Assembly (NCBI RefSeq): GCF_039541075.1
Contig: NZ_BAABFN010000002.1
Span: 124,001 to 188,000 of the forward strand
Source of the DNA: Compostibacter hankyongensis
GTDB lineage: Bacteria > Bacteroidota > Bacteroidia > Chitinophagales > Chitinophagaceae
DNA: 64,000 bases
Reading direction: 5' to 3'
Below the pieces are notes generated by a model. The model had not been told where the DNA came from. It searched no databases and worked only from the letters and a program-made list of their open reading frames with translations. The first letter of the stretch is position 1, and each line of letters starts with the position of its first letter. Shown in pieces: positions 26,303 to 34,663 of the stretch. The position numbers were made by a program, and so were the translations under genes.

Positions 26303-27204
26303 GCCAGGAACCGCGGGTGAAACCGCTGCAGCGTATCCCGCAGATACTCCCGGTCCAGATGGGTGTATATCTCGGTGGTGGTGATGCTTTCGTGGCCCAG
26401 CATCTGCTGTACGGCGCGGAGGTCCGCCCCGCCTTCCACGAGGTGGGTGGCAAAGGAATGGCGGAAGGTATGGGGGGAAATATTTTTGGTGATCCCCGCC
26501 TTCCGGGTCAGATCTTTGATGATCAGAAAGATCATGACGCGGCTTAGCGGTCCGCCCCTCCGGTTCAGAAAGACCGTGTCGCTGCTGCCCGCCTGCACCG
26601 TAAGGTGGCAGCGGATCTGCTCGCAGTAGATACCGATATATTTCAGGGCGTCTTTCCCGATGGGCACCAGCCGTTCTTTATCCCCTTTTCCCGTAACGCG
26701 GATAAAACCTGCGTCAGGATAGAGATGGGATATTTTGAGGGATATCACCTCGCTGACCCGCAGTCCGCAGCTGTACATGGTTTCCAGTATGGCACGGTTC
26801 CGTCCCCCTTCGGGTTTGCTCTGGTCGATACTGCCGATGATCCGTTCTATCTCTTCGAAGGTCAGCACATCCGGCAGCCGGCGTTTCAGCCGGGGCGCTT
26901 CCAGGAGGCGGGTGGGGTCTTTCTGCACAACATGTTCCAGCTGCAGGTATTTATAGAAGCCTTTGATCCCGGAGATGATGCGGGCCTGGGAGGCGGGCGT
27001 CATGCCCAGCTGCGCCACCCATTGGATAAACAGCTGCAGGTCCTCAAGGTTCAGCGTTTCCGGCCCTGCGCCGGTCCGTTCCCCGGCGGAAAGATACTGG
27101 GTCAGCTTTTCCACGTCCTGCAGGTAGGCCTTTACCGAGTTGGCAGAAAGGGAACGTTCCAGCTCCAGGTAGGCCTTAAAGCCTTTTATGTAGGAATGCC
27201 ACAT
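26299..27204 (-). CDS. xerD: Tyrosine recombinase XerC/XerD family
   Basis: This is a site-specific recombinase that resolves chromosome dimers at dif together with its partner. Residues 1-90 are the SAM-like core-binding domain (LERSLSANSVKAYLQDVEKL); the rest is catalytic: Arg in SCGLRVSEV, Lys in GKGDKERLVPIG, HTFRHSFATHLVEGG, LGHESITTTEIYTHLD with the nucleophile Tyr. Start 27204 (MWHSYIKGF) gives 301 residues, the normal length; an upstream ATG at 27231 would add nine residues encoded by a GATTTG repeat. XerD rather than XerC is a judgement from overall similarity. Confidence 0.88.
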   Translation of the reverse strand: MWHSYIKGFKAYLELERSLSANSVKAYLQDVEKLTQYLSAGERTGAGPETLNLEDLQLFIQWVAQLGMTPASQARIISGIKGFYKYLQLEHVVQKDPTRLLEAPRLKRRLPDVLTFEEIERIIGSIDQSKPEGGRNRAILETMYSCGLRVSEVISLKISHLYPDAGFIRVTGKGDKERLVPIGKDALKYIGIYCEQIRCHLTVQAGSSDTVFLNRRGGPLSRVMIFLIIKDLTRKAGITKNISPHTFRHSFATHLVEGGADLRAVQQMLGHESITTTEIYTHLDREYLRDTLQRFHPRFLA

Positions 27205-27307
27205 GTTGATTTGATGATTTACTTCGCGCACAATGATTTTTTATTTGTCTCAGTGGACGCTGCGCGTTTGATGATTCGATAATGAAGCAATCGGCACATC
27301 ATCAAAT

Positions 27308-27427
27308 TATAATGCCTTTAACCCTTCACCTTTAACCTTTCGCCTTATTCCCCCTTCAGGGGGTTAGCGGTAACAAATATATTTCCTTTTACCTTTATCC
27401 TTTCGCCTTTTACCTTTTGCCTTTTTT
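27308..27427. repeat. Dispersed intergenic repeat, copy 2 (inverted orientation)
   Basis: CCTTT/CACC/CGCC simple repeats flank a palindrome of five C, TTCA, five G (27350-27363) on both sides. Read on the minus strand, the order is palindrome then GGCGAAAGG/TTAAAGG units, the same arrangement as at 9723-9776. The region lies between the divergent xerD and WYL genes. Just upstream, 27205-27300 holds TTTGATGATT-type repeats like those at 35423-35512. Confidence 0.7.
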
Positions 27428-27429
27428 AT

Positions 27430-28392
27430 ATGAACCGTCTTGACCGTCTTACCACGATACTGACCACCCTGCAAAGCGGGCGCTGGCATACGGCCGAAGC
27501 GTTTGCCGAGCGCTTTGGCATCAGCATTCGCACGGTATACCGCGATATCCGCTCCCTCGAAGCCGCAGGGGTGCCGGTGCTTTCGGAGGCGGGCAGGGGT
27601 TATTCCCTGATGGAGGGCTACCGCCTTCCCCCGGTGATGTTCACCCGCTCCGAAGCCGCCGCCCTGCTGGCCGGAGAGAAGCTCCTCGTCAAGCAGAACA
27701 GCGATCTGCTGCAACGGGAGTACGGGCTGGCCATGGAAAAGGTACGTGCTGTGCTGCGTGGACCGGACCGGGATTTTATGGAAACGCTCCGCAAAAAAAT
27801 GCAGGTCTATCACATCCCGGGCCAAAAACCTTCGGTCGGCCATGGGACGGTATTTTCCTTTTTGCAGGAATGTCTTTACCGCAGCCAGGTGGTGAACATG
27901 GAATATGCCGGGGTAAAAGGGGATGCGCCGCTGCGCCGCACAGTGGAGCCCCTGGGCTTTGTGCAGCAGGGTAACCACTGGTATCTCGCAGGCTGGTGCA
28001 GGTTGCGGCAGGATTACCGGACCTTTCGCCTGGATCGTATCCGGCAGTATGAGGGCACCGCGGAGATGCTGCCGCCTACTCATCCCCATACCCTGGAAGG
28101 TTTTTTTTCGCATTACCGGAACATGGAACAGAAATACCAGGTCACAGTGCGTTTTGCATCGGATTGCAGCCGGTACGTCGGCGATCAGAAGTACCTCTGG
28201 GGCTGGTGCGGCGAGCAGCAGGACGCCGCCGGCATCACCATGCAGTTCCTGACCGGCTCCCTCAAAGGAATTGCGCATTGGCTGCTTACCTGGGGGAACG
28301 GCGTCACCGTGCTCGGTCCGGAAGCCCTCCAGGAGAAGATGCGGGACCTGGCCCGGGAAATCCATGCGCATTATATGGCCGGCAGCCGGTAA
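27430..28392 (+). CDS. YafY-type HTH/WYL transcriptional regulator
   Basis: This 320-residue regulator has an N-terminal winged HTH (HTAEAFAERFGISIRTVYRD at about 20-40), a WYL ligand-sensing domain in the middle (VEPLGFVQQGNHWYLAGWC, RTFRLDRIRQYEG) and a C-terminal WCX segment. Members sense nucleic-acid-type or small ligands and regulate DNA-damage, defence or metabolic genes. The target is unknown: the gene stands alone between a repeat region and the ECF sigma operon, and no defence genes adjoin it. Confidence 0.9.
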   Translation: MNRLDRLTTILTTLQSGRWHTAEAFAERFGISIRTVYRDIRSLEAAGVPVLSEAGRGYSLMEGYRLPPVMFTRSEAAALLAGEKLLVKQNSDLLQREYGLAMEKVRAVLRGPDRDFMETLRKKMQVYHIPGQKPSVGHGTVFSFLQECLYRSQVVNMEYAGVKGDAPLRRTVEPLGFVQQGNHWYLAGWCRLRQDYRTFRLDRIRQYEGTAEMLPPTHPHTLEGFFSHYRNMEQKYQVTVRFASDCSRYVGDQKYLWGWCGEQQDAAGITMQFLTGSLKGIAHWLLTWGNGVTVLGPEALQEKMRDLAREIHAHYMAGSR

Positions 28393-28441
28393 TTTTTTTG
28401 CCGCTGTAACAAAATATCCGTTCGCTCGTCTTCCTTTTTGT

Positions 28442-28954
28442 ATGCATCTTCAGATTTTCCAGCAGCAGGTGTTGCCCGCCCGCGATAAGCTATATCGCCT
28501 GGCGCTGCAGCTGCTGGGGGATCCGGAAGAGGCAAGGGACGTGGTGCAGGAGGTGCTGCTGCGGATCTGGAGCAGCCGGGAGCAGCTGCCCGAATACCAT
28601 CATGTCGAAGCCTGGTGTATGCGGATGGCCAGGAACCTCTGTCTCGACAAGCTGAAGGCCGGAAAGGTGCGGAAGGCGGCCATCCCCGAGATCAGCCGGC
28701 GGGAGCATGCGCCGGTAACCCCGCTGCAGCAGACCGAGTACCGGCAGCAACGGGATTACCTTCGCCGCGTGGTGGCCATGTTGCCAGAAAAGCATCGCAT
28801 AGTATGGCACCTGCGTGATGTGGAGGGATACAGCTACCAGGAGATTGCCGGCATGGCCGGGATGAGCCTGGACGAGGTAAAGGTAAACCTGTTTCGCGCC
28901 AGGAAAGCCGTAAAAGAAAAACTGACCCAAATCGATCTGTATGGAATACCGTGA
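28442..28954 (+). CDS. ECF-type RNA polymerase sigma factor
   Basis: This 170-residue extracytoplasmic-function sigma factor shows region 2 (LALQLLGDPEEARDVVQEVL, then MRMARNLCLDKLKAG) and region 4 (MLPEKHRIVWHLRDVEGYSY, EIAGMAGMSLDEVKVNLFRA). ATG 28442 is chosen because it gives the standard N-terminus; the open frame upstream overlaps the WYL gene and is not needed. It heads a four-gene unit whose second gene overlaps its end by 14 bases. Confidence 0.93.
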   Translation: MHLQIFQQQVLPARDKLYRLALQLLGDPEEARDVVQEVLLRIWSSREQLPEYHHVEAWCMRMARNLCLDKLKAGKVRKAAIPEISRREHAPVTPLQQTEYRQQRDYLRRVVAMLPEKHRIVWHLRDVEGYSYQEIAGMAGMSLDEVKVNLFRARKAVKEKLTQIDLYGIP

Positions 28955-29492
28955 GATACGTTTGCTGGTTGAAAGATACTGGGACTGTGAAACCTCGCTC
29001 GAGGAGGAGGAGGAATTGCGCCGCTTTTTCAGCGTGCTCCGTCCGGACCTGCCGGAGGACCTCAGGGAGGCTGCCCTGCTGTTCGGTCACCTGTACGAAG
29101 AAGCCGGCGCAACCCTGTCCGACCCGGTTTGGAACGCGCAGCTGGAGCAGCTTATCCGCGAGGGAGGTATGCCCGGGAAGCAGGCGGCCTCCCGGACAAA
29201 AATGCGCTCTTGGTGGAAATATGCCGCGGTAATCGTGGCATTGCTGGCCGGCAGCTGGCTGCTGTACCGTCATCCCCGTCCTCCCCAAAGCCAGCGGCCG
29301 GTTGCGCCCCTGGCGAAGGATACCTATCATGATCCCGAAAAGGCTTATGCGATGACCCGCGAGGTGCTTATGCTGATGGCGGCTAACCTGAATAAAGGAA
29401 AACAGGAAATGCAAAAGCTGTCCAAATTCCATGAAGCGGAACAAAAAATACAGGATTCCCCCGCCACGAAGAAGAGGGTGACAACTGATTAA
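28941..29492 (+). CDS. Single-pass membrane protein, probable anti-sigma partner
   Basis: The protein has 183 residues. An acidic cytoplasmic N-terminal part (YWDCETSLEEEEELRRFF) resembles the first helices of Bacteroidota anti-sigma proteins; one membrane helix (YAAVIVALLAGSWLLY at about 95-110) is followed by a periplasmic tail of about 70 residues. The gene overlaps the sigma-factor gene by 14 bases. No zinc-binding HxxxCxxC motif is seen, so anti-sigma function is inferred from order and topology. Confidence 0.75.
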   Translation: MEYREIRLLVERYWDCETSLEEEEELRRFFSVLRPDLPEDLREAALLFGHLYEEAGATLSDPVWNAQLEQLIREGGMPGKQAASRTKMRSWWKYAAVIVALLAGSWLLYRHPRPPQSQRPVAPLAKDTYHDPEKAYAMTREVLMLMAANLNKGKQEMQKLSKFHEAEQKIQDSPATKKRVTTD

Positions 29493-29510
29493 TAATATAA
29501 AATAAGAGAT

Positions 29511-30041
29511 ATGAAAAAGTTGATTATCAGCTTATTGATTGTTACGGGATACGTAAGCGCCCAGGCGCAGGCAAATACGCTTGCCCGCTTTTTCCAGCGG
29601 TACGAAAAAGATACTTCCTTTACCATCATTTCCATTTCCCCGAAAATGTTCAGCCTCTTCAGCAAGGTGGAGACCGGCGACCCGGAAGCCGACAGGATCA
29701 TGGATGTGGCCAAAAAGCTGACAGGGCTGCATATCCTGGCCAATGAGCATACCCGTAACGGCACAAAGCTCTTCAAAGAGGCCAATGCCCTGCTTTCCGG
29801 GGAATATGAAGAGCTGATGACGGTCCGGCAGCAGGATAACGATCTGCGGTTTATGGTAAAGGAGTTGCCCAACGGCAACATCGGCGAGCTGGTCATGCTT
29901 ATCGGAGGGGCGCAGCAGTTCTTCGCACTGAGCCTCACCGGAAACATCAATCTCGAAGAAGTTTCCCAGATATCAGGAGCCATGAACATTGATGGGTTTG
30001 ATCAGCTGAAGCAGGTAAAAGACACGCGTAAGAAAAAATAA
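29511..30041 (+). CDS. DUF4252 periplasmic protein
   Basis: This 176-residue protein has a signal peptide (LIISLLIVTGYVSAQAQA) and the DUF4252 pattern: FSLFSKVETGDPEADRIMDV, KLTGLHILANEH, then ELVMLIGG and LEEVSQISGAMNIDG. DUF4252 proteins are common next to ECF sigma genes in Bacteroidota; their role is unknown. It starts 18 bases after the membrane protein gene. Confidence 0.88.
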   Translation: MKKLIISLLIVTGYVSAQAQANTLARFFQRYEKDTSFTIISISPKMFSLFSKVETGDPEADRIMDVAKKLTGLHILANEHTRNGTKLFKEANALLSGEYEELMTVRQQDNDLRFMVKELPNGNIGELVMLIGGAQQFFALSLTGNINLEEVSQISGAMNIDGFDQLKQVKDTRKKK

Positions 30042-30046
30042 TTTTT

Positions 30047-30574
30047 ATGAAAAATAATGTGACAATCAAATTACTGTGCCTGTTATCGGCTATTTTACTA
30101 ATGGTATCCTGCCGCACCTCCAGCAAGGTCAGCGGCTGGGATGATTTCAAATCCCGCTATGCGGGCGACGGTGTGAATGTAAAAGTGGGCGGCGCGATTT
30201 TTAAATGGGGTTCGGGCATTGCCGCCCGTGCCACTGAAGATGATGAGGATGCGGCTGCCCTGATCCGTTGTCTGCGTAAGTTCCGCGGTGTGGAGGTGCA
30301 TGCGGTTCCCCTGAAGCGGATAAAGTTCGATGCGGCCGACGTGGACCGGCTGGACCGTTCCCTGCAGCGCGATCATTATGCTTCCCTGGTGACCGTAAGA
30401 GACGGAGCGGACCATATTCATATCTGGGCCCGCGGCAGCGAAGAAGAGTTCAGGGATCCGCTGATTCTGATCAATGACGAAAGTGATCTGGTGATGGTGG
30501 AGCTCAAGGGAGTAGTCACCGCCGATGATATCGGGACATTGTCCCGCGCCGGCAAGGGGATGTATCATTTTTAA
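30047..30574 (+). CDS. DUF4252 lipoprotein, divergent paralogue
   Basis: This 175-residue lipoprotein has a lipobox (LLMVSCRTSS) and a second DUF4252-like core (AAALIRCLRKFRGVEVHAVP, DLVMVELKGVVTADDIGTLS). It begins five bases after the first DUF4252 gene, so the pair is co-translated. The two proteins may form a heterocomplex at the envelope, one soluble and one lipid-anchored; this is inference. It converges with the DUF721 gene. Confidence 0.85.
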   Translation: MKNNVTIKLLCLLSAILLMVSCRTSSKVSGWDDFKSRYAGDGVNVKVGGAIFKWGSGIAARATEDDEDAAALIRCLRKFRGVEVHAVPLKRIKFDAADVDRLDRSLQRDHYASLVTVRDGADHIHIWARGSEEEFRDPLILINDESDLVMVELKGVVTADDIGTLSRAGKGMYHF

Positions 30575-30575
30575 G

Positions 30576-30866
30576 TCACTGTACAACTACCTCTTGCACG
30601 ACCGGCTCGCCGATCGCTTCATTCAGCAGCTGCTTTATCTTTTCCTTGGAGTAGGAAAGCTCCTGCTTCAGCGGGGCCACATTGGTGGTAATGATGAGCC
30701 GTCCGCCCCTGAGCAGCAGGGACGATGTGTAGCGCGCAATGGTCTTGCCCATCACCTCTTCCCATTTTTCCTGGATACGGTATTCATCCAGCCTGGGTTT
30801 CAGCGGGCTTTTGCGCAGATATATCCGCAGCGCGTCTCCTATGCTCATCCCGTTATGGCTCATCAT
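30576..30866 (-). CDS. DUF721 (DciA-like) protein
   Basis: This 96-residue DUF721 protein (GDALRIYLRKSPLKPRLDEY, IQEKWEEVMGKTIARYT, LIITTNVAPLKQELSYSKEK) is related to DciA, the replicative-helicase operator of many bacteria. It lies directly downstream of recF on the same strand, a placement typical for DUF721. The two ATGs at 30866 and 30863 are equivalent starts; the longer frame runs into recF. A helicase-loading role is taken from the family. Confidence 0.85.
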   Translation of the reverse strand: MMSHNGMSIGDALRIYLRKSPLKPRLDEYRIQEKWEEVMGKTIARYTSSLLLRGGRLIITTNVAPLKQELSYSKEKIKQLLNEAIGEPVVQEVVVQ

Positions 30867-30882
30867 AAAGCAAATGTACAAA

Positions 30883-32016
30883 TTAACCGGCTTGCTTTTC
30901 CGCTGCAACATCGATCTGCTGGAACAGGTCCTTATGGTCTTTAAAGGCCTCTTCCAGCCGGCCGGCATGGGTATCTGTAATAAAGACCTGTCCGAATTCC
31001 GGCCCCGTTACCATCGAGATAAGCCGCTGCATCCGCTGCTCATCCAGCTTCTCAAAGAGATCGTCCAGCAACAGGAGGGGAGGAAGCTGCTTGTGGATCC
31101 GTAAGGCGGCGTACTGGGCCAGCTTGAGGGCGAACAGGAAGCTCTTCCGCTGTCCCTGCGAAGCAGAAGATTTAAGCGCATGGCCGTTCAGCCGGAACCG
31201 CAGATCGTCCCGGTGTATGCCGGCGCTGGTGCGCAGCAGCAGCTGGTCCCGCTGGCGGTTGCTGCGGAGCAGGTCAGGGAAGCCGGCCTGTGACAGGTCG
31301 CTTTCATAACCGATGCTGACGGTTTCCCCGCTGCCGGAGAGGTAATCGTAGCAGGACTGTACCTGGTCCGAAAAGTCCCGGAGGAAGGAGGCGCGGAAAT
31401 GGAACACCGGCTGTCCCTCGGCGGCCAGCTGCTCGTCCAGTGTATCGAGCAGCAGGCCGGGAGCGGTCTGCTTTTCGGCGCAGGCGCGCAGCAGGCTGTT
31501 GCGCTGCTGCAATATCTTATTATAGTCAATGAGATGACGGAGGTAGTCCGGATGGAGCTGGCAAAGCAGGCTGTCGAGGAACCTTCTGCGTTCCTCGCTG
31601 CCACCCTGGATGATTACCGCGTCGTCCGGGGCGATCATGACGGCGGGAAAGCTGCCCACATGCTCCGAAAAGCGGGTATAAGGCGCTTCGTTCAGGGCGA
31701 CCGTCTTCTTCCCGCCCTTCAGGACACAGCTGACCTCCTCGCTGGTTTCCTGTCGGGAAAAGACACCCTGTATTCTAAATCCATCTGTCTGGTATTTAAT
31801 ATTTTGGGTGTCATTACCGCTAAAATAGCTTTTGGTAAAAGAAAGATAATAAATTGCGTCCAGCAGGTTGGTTTTGCCGGCTCCGTTCGGCCCCGTAATG
31901 CCGGTGATCTTCCGGTGAAATGCATACTGCCGCTGCCCGTAATTCTTAAACTGGGTGAGGGAAAGCCGGCTGAGGAACAGCGGGGGCAGGGTGGGTATCA
32001 ATCGGGAATCGGGCAT
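30883..32016 (-). CDS. recF: DNA repair and replication ATPase RecF
   Basis: RecF helps load RecA at gapped DNA with RecO and RecR. It has 377 residues. The Walker A GPNGAGKTN is near residue 40, the signature segment SASQGQRKSFLFALKLAQY near 300, and Walker B LLLLDDLFEKLDEQR follows. ATG 32016 is preferred over a GTG two codons upstream. DUF721 follows 16 bases downstream. Confidence 0.95.
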   Translation of the reverse strand: MPDSRLIPTLPPLFLSRLSLTQFKNYGQRQYAFHRKITGITGPNGAGKTNLLDAIYYLSFTKSYFSGNDTQNIKYQTDGFRIQGVFSRQETSEEVSCVLKGGKKTVALNEAPYTRFSEHVGSFPAVMIAPDDAVIIQGGSEERRRFLDSLLCQLHPDYLRHLIDYNKILQQRNSLLRACAEKQTAPGLLLDTLDEQLAAEGQPVFHFRASFLRDFSDQVQSCYDYLSGSGETVSIGYESDLSQAGFPDLLRSNRQRDQLLLRTSAGIHRDDLRFRLNGHALKSSASQGQRKSFLFALKLAQYAALRIHKQLPPLLLLDDLFEKLDEQRMQRLISMVTGPEFGQVFITDTHAGRLEEAFKDHKDLFQQIDVAAEKQAG

Positions 32017-32090
32017 GGACACGGATCAGAACAAAATGTATGGCAGGGGTTTAGATGTGTTTACTGACGGACAATTTAGCAATAAAAGCA

Positions 32091-32121
32091 TTGACCAATT
32101 GCTAAAATTCACGTAGGTTTG
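32091..32121 (+). promoter_or_regulatory. Promoter of pdhA
   Basis: TTG (32091-32093), a 20-base spacer and TAGGTTTG (32114-32121) match the Bacteroidota promoter. The predicted transcript would start near 32128, only about 13 bases before the GTG at 32141. Confidence 0.75.
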
Positions 32122-32140
32122 CAGGCAAAATTAAGGTATC

Positions 32141-33238
32141 GTGCAAACAAAGCAAGCTACGCGGAATAAACAACCCGCCGCGAAGAATAAACAAGCTACA
32201 TCAAATAAACAGGCCGGAAATAAGCAGACTGCGTCCTCCGGAAATAAAGCTACCCGTTTCGGCAAGGAAACCTACATGCAATGGTACGAGCTAATGCTGC
32301 TGCTGCGCCGCTTTGAGGAGAAATCAGGGCAGCTGTACGGTATGCAGAAGATCCGGGGATTCTGTCATTTGTATATCGGGCAGGAGGCGGTAGCGGCCGC
32401 CGCTATCAGCGCTACCCGCCCGGAAGACAAGTTTATCACCGCTTACCGGGATCATGCCCTCGCCATCGCAAAGGGCATTCCGGCCAAGGCCTGTATGGCT
32501 GAGCTGTTTGGCAAGGCTACCGGCTGCTCCAAAGGGAAGGGAGGCAGCATGCACTTCTTTTCAAAAGAACATCATTTTTACGGGGGGCACGGCATTGTGG
32601 GCGCGCAGATAGGAGTAGGCGCGGGGCTGGCCTTTGCGGAGAAATACAAGGGAACCGACGATGTGGTGCTTTGCTTTTTTGGCGACGGCGCGGCCCGGCA
32701 GGGGATGCTCCATGAAACCTTTAACATGGCCATGCTCTGGCAGCTGCCGGTAGTATTTATCTGTGAGAACAACCGTTATGCCATGGGTACTTCGGTTGAG
32801 CGCACGTCCAATGTGCTGGACATCTACAAGCTGGCCGCAGCCTACGAGATGCCCGGCGATTCGGTAGACGGCATGAAGTGCGAGGAAGTGCATGAAGGTA
32901 TCGAGCGGGCGGTAAAGCGGGCACGCGAAAAAGGCGGTCCGACCCTGCTGGAAGTAAAGACCTACCGGTATAAAGGGCATTCCATGAGCGACCCGGCCAA
33001 GTACCGCACCAAGGAAGAGCTGGAAAAGTACAAGGAGCAGGACCCGCTGAACTGGGTGCTCAACATCATTCATAAGAACAAATTCGCCACCGAGGAAGAG
33101 CTGACGGCCATAAGCGACCGTGTAAAACAGCAGGTGGACGAGGCTGTGGAGTTTGCCGAAACATCTCCCTGGCCGGATGATGACGAACTTTATAAAGACG
33201 TATACGTACAGGAAGATTACCCGTTCATTACCGATTAA
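32141..33238 (+). CDS. pdhA: Pyruvate dehydrogenase E1 component, alpha subunit
   Basis: This subunit binds thiamine pyrophosphate and decarboxylates pyruvate in the PDH complex. The TPP motif runs from FFGDGAARQG to ICENNRYAMG; other E1-alpha marks are IGQEAVAAAA, GKGGSMHFF and YRYKGHSMSDPAKYR. The start is uncertain. GTG 32141 adds a Lys/Gln/Asn/Thr/Ala-rich leader (QTKQATRNKQPAAKNKQ and more) of about 40 residues, not part of the E1 fold; the next ATG at 32276 would cut the usually conserved FGKETY segment. The beta subunit is not adjacent. Confidence 0.93.
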   Translation: MQTKQATRNKQPAAKNKQATSNKQAGNKQTASSGNKATRFGKETYMQWYELMLLLRRFEEKSGQLYGMQKIRGFCHLYIGQEAVAAAAISATRPEDKFITAYRDHALAIAKGIPAKACMAELFGKATGCSKGKGGSMHFFSKEHHFYGGHGIVGAQIGVGAGLAFAEKYKGTDDVVLCFFGDGAARQGMLHETFNMAMLWQLPVVFICENNRYAMGTSVERTSNVLDIYKLAAAYEMPGDSVDGMKCEEVHEGIERAVKRAREKGGPTLLEVKTYRYKGHSMSDPAKYRTKEELEKYKEQDPLNWVLNIIHKNKFATEEELTAISDRVKQQVDEAVEFAETSPWPDDDELYKDVYVQEDYPFITD

Positions 33239-33287
33239 GACCGGGGCACGAAGCGCTCCTTATTTATTTTTTATCCGATCATTCAAT

Positions 33288-33971
33288 ATGGCAGTTCAGC
33301 AGAAAAAACGTCCCTCCACCCAATTTCAAGTACAGGACACCGTCAACAAGGCGGAACATTATTACCGGAATAATGCCCGCATCATCAATATCGTGGGCAT
33401 TGTCATTATCCTGCTCATCGGAGGATACTTTGGTTATAAATACCTTTACCTGGCGCCCCGGGAAGGCAAGGCCCAGGCTATGATCTTCAAGGCTCAGCAG
33501 TATTTTCAGAAAGATTCCCTGAGGCTGGCCCTCGAGGGGGATGGTAACAACTACGGCTATCTGCAGGTGATGCAGCGCTATGGCGGCACCAAGGTAGGCA
33601 AGCTGGCCGCGCTGAGCGCCGGCATTTGCTATGTGCGGCTGGGAGAATACCAGAAGGGGATTGACCTGCTGGAGAAATTCCATGTGGAAGACCGCGTCAT
33701 GCAGCCCCTCGCTTACGGACTGCTGGGGGATGCCTATATGGAGCTCAACAAGACCGGGCAGGGCATTGCGGCCTATAAAAAGGCAGGTTATTACAGCGAT
33801 AATGATCTGATTGCCCCCCTGTACCTGATGCGCGCCGGGCTGGCCCTCGAAAAGGCCGGCAAAAACAAGGAAGCCGTAGCCATCTACAGACAGATCAAGC
33901 AAAAATATCCGCAAAGCCTGCAGGGGCACGATATCGACAAATACCTGGCCCGGGCCGGGGATACGGAATAA
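33288..33971 (+). CDS. Membrane-anchored TPR protein, YfgM-like
   Basis: The protein has 227 residues: a cytoplasmic N-terminus (KAEHYYRNNARI), one membrane helix (IVGIVIILLIGGYFGYKYLY at about 37-56) and a periplasmic set of TPR units (GKLAALSAGICYVRLGEYQK, LAYGLLGDAYMELNKTGQG, LMRAGLALEKAGKNKEAVAI). This architecture matches YfgM-like periplasmic chaperone-associated proteins. ATG 33288 is chosen; the open frame continues upstream into pdhA. It lies 65 bases before ribH. Confidence 0.8.
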   Translation: MAVQQKKRPSTQFQVQDTVNKAEHYYRNNARIINIVGIVIILLIGGYFGYKYLYLAPREGKAQAMIFKAQQYFQKDSLRLALEGDGNNYGYLQVMQRYGGTKVGKLAALSAGICYVRLGEYQKGIDLLEKFHVEDRVMQPLAYGLLGDAYMELNKTGQGIAAYKKAGYYSDNDLIAPLYLMRAGLALEKAGKNKEAVAIYRQIKQKYPQSLQGHDIDKYLARAGDTE

Positions 33972-34036
33972 TGCGGCAGGACCGTCCACGCCCCTCACCG
34001 GGCAAGGCGGCAGAAAAATGCTAACACAAGAAAGAG

Positions 34037-34522
34037 ATGTCCGTACACAACGATACCTTTTTGAATGACGCTGGCATTCCCGATACGGGGAATGCCAGTA
34101 TCGTTATTGTCCATACCGAATGGAATGCCTTTATTGTCGATGCCTTAAAGGACGGTTGTGTACGCACGCTTGAAAAATACGGTGTGAAAAAGATCCGGGT
34201 CCTCCAGGTGCCGGGCGCTTTCGAGCTGCCCTTTGCCTGCAAAAAGGCCTATGAGACCAGCCCCGCCCCCAGGCCGGATGCCATCATTGCCCTGGGTTGC
34301 GTGATCCGGGGGGATACTCCTCATTTTGATTATGTCTGCCAGTCGGTCACGGATGGCGTGACCCGGCTGAACCTGACCTTGCCGGTGCCGGTAATTTTTG
34401 GTATATTGACGGTCGATGACGCGGCGCAGGCGGAGGCCCGGGTAGGCGGCGCGCATGGGCACAAAGGGGATGAAGCCGCCCTTACGGCGCTCAAGATGAT
34501 CCGGTTCAACGAGAACGTTTGA
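34037..34522 (+). CDS. ribH: 6,7-dimethyl-8-ribityllumazine synthase
   Basis: This enzyme makes the riboflavin precursor lumazine from 5-amino-6-ribitylaminouracil and dihydroxybutanone phosphate; it forms 60-mers or pentamers. It has 161 residues. Active-site segments are visible: VPGAFELPFA, LGCVIRGDTPHFDYVC, and GGAHGHKGDEAA. No FMN riboswitch-like element is obvious upstream. The other rib genes are not in the window. Confidence 0.95.
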   Translation: MSVHNDTFLNDAGIPDTGNASIVIVHTEWNAFIVDALKDGCVRTLEKYGVKKIRVLQVPGAFELPFACKKAYETSPAPRPDAIIALGCVIRGDTPHFDYVCQSVTDGVTRLNLTLPVPVIFGILTVDDAAQAEARVGGAHGHKGDEAALTALKMIRFNENV

Positions 34523-34663
34523 AGACAAGCAACCGAACATGACAATGGCTTATTTCAAAGCGGCATTTTAAATATGTGAGGTTTATCTCGGGCATAACTG
34601 ATTTAGTAGGTCTCGATGCAGCTTCGCCAGTCATCCGACCACTTAAAAGACGGAAATTAACGG

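Noticed and set aside
26299..27204. Tyrosine recombinase as the integrase of a mobile element covering the toxin-antitoxin pair
   Set aside because: Length and motifs fit housekeeping XerD, and no attachment-site duplication was seen around the pair.
34523..34663. Possible RNA gene between ribH and the lutA-like gene
   Set aside because: No tRNA arms, strong stem or riboswitch-like core could be found in this 141-base gap.
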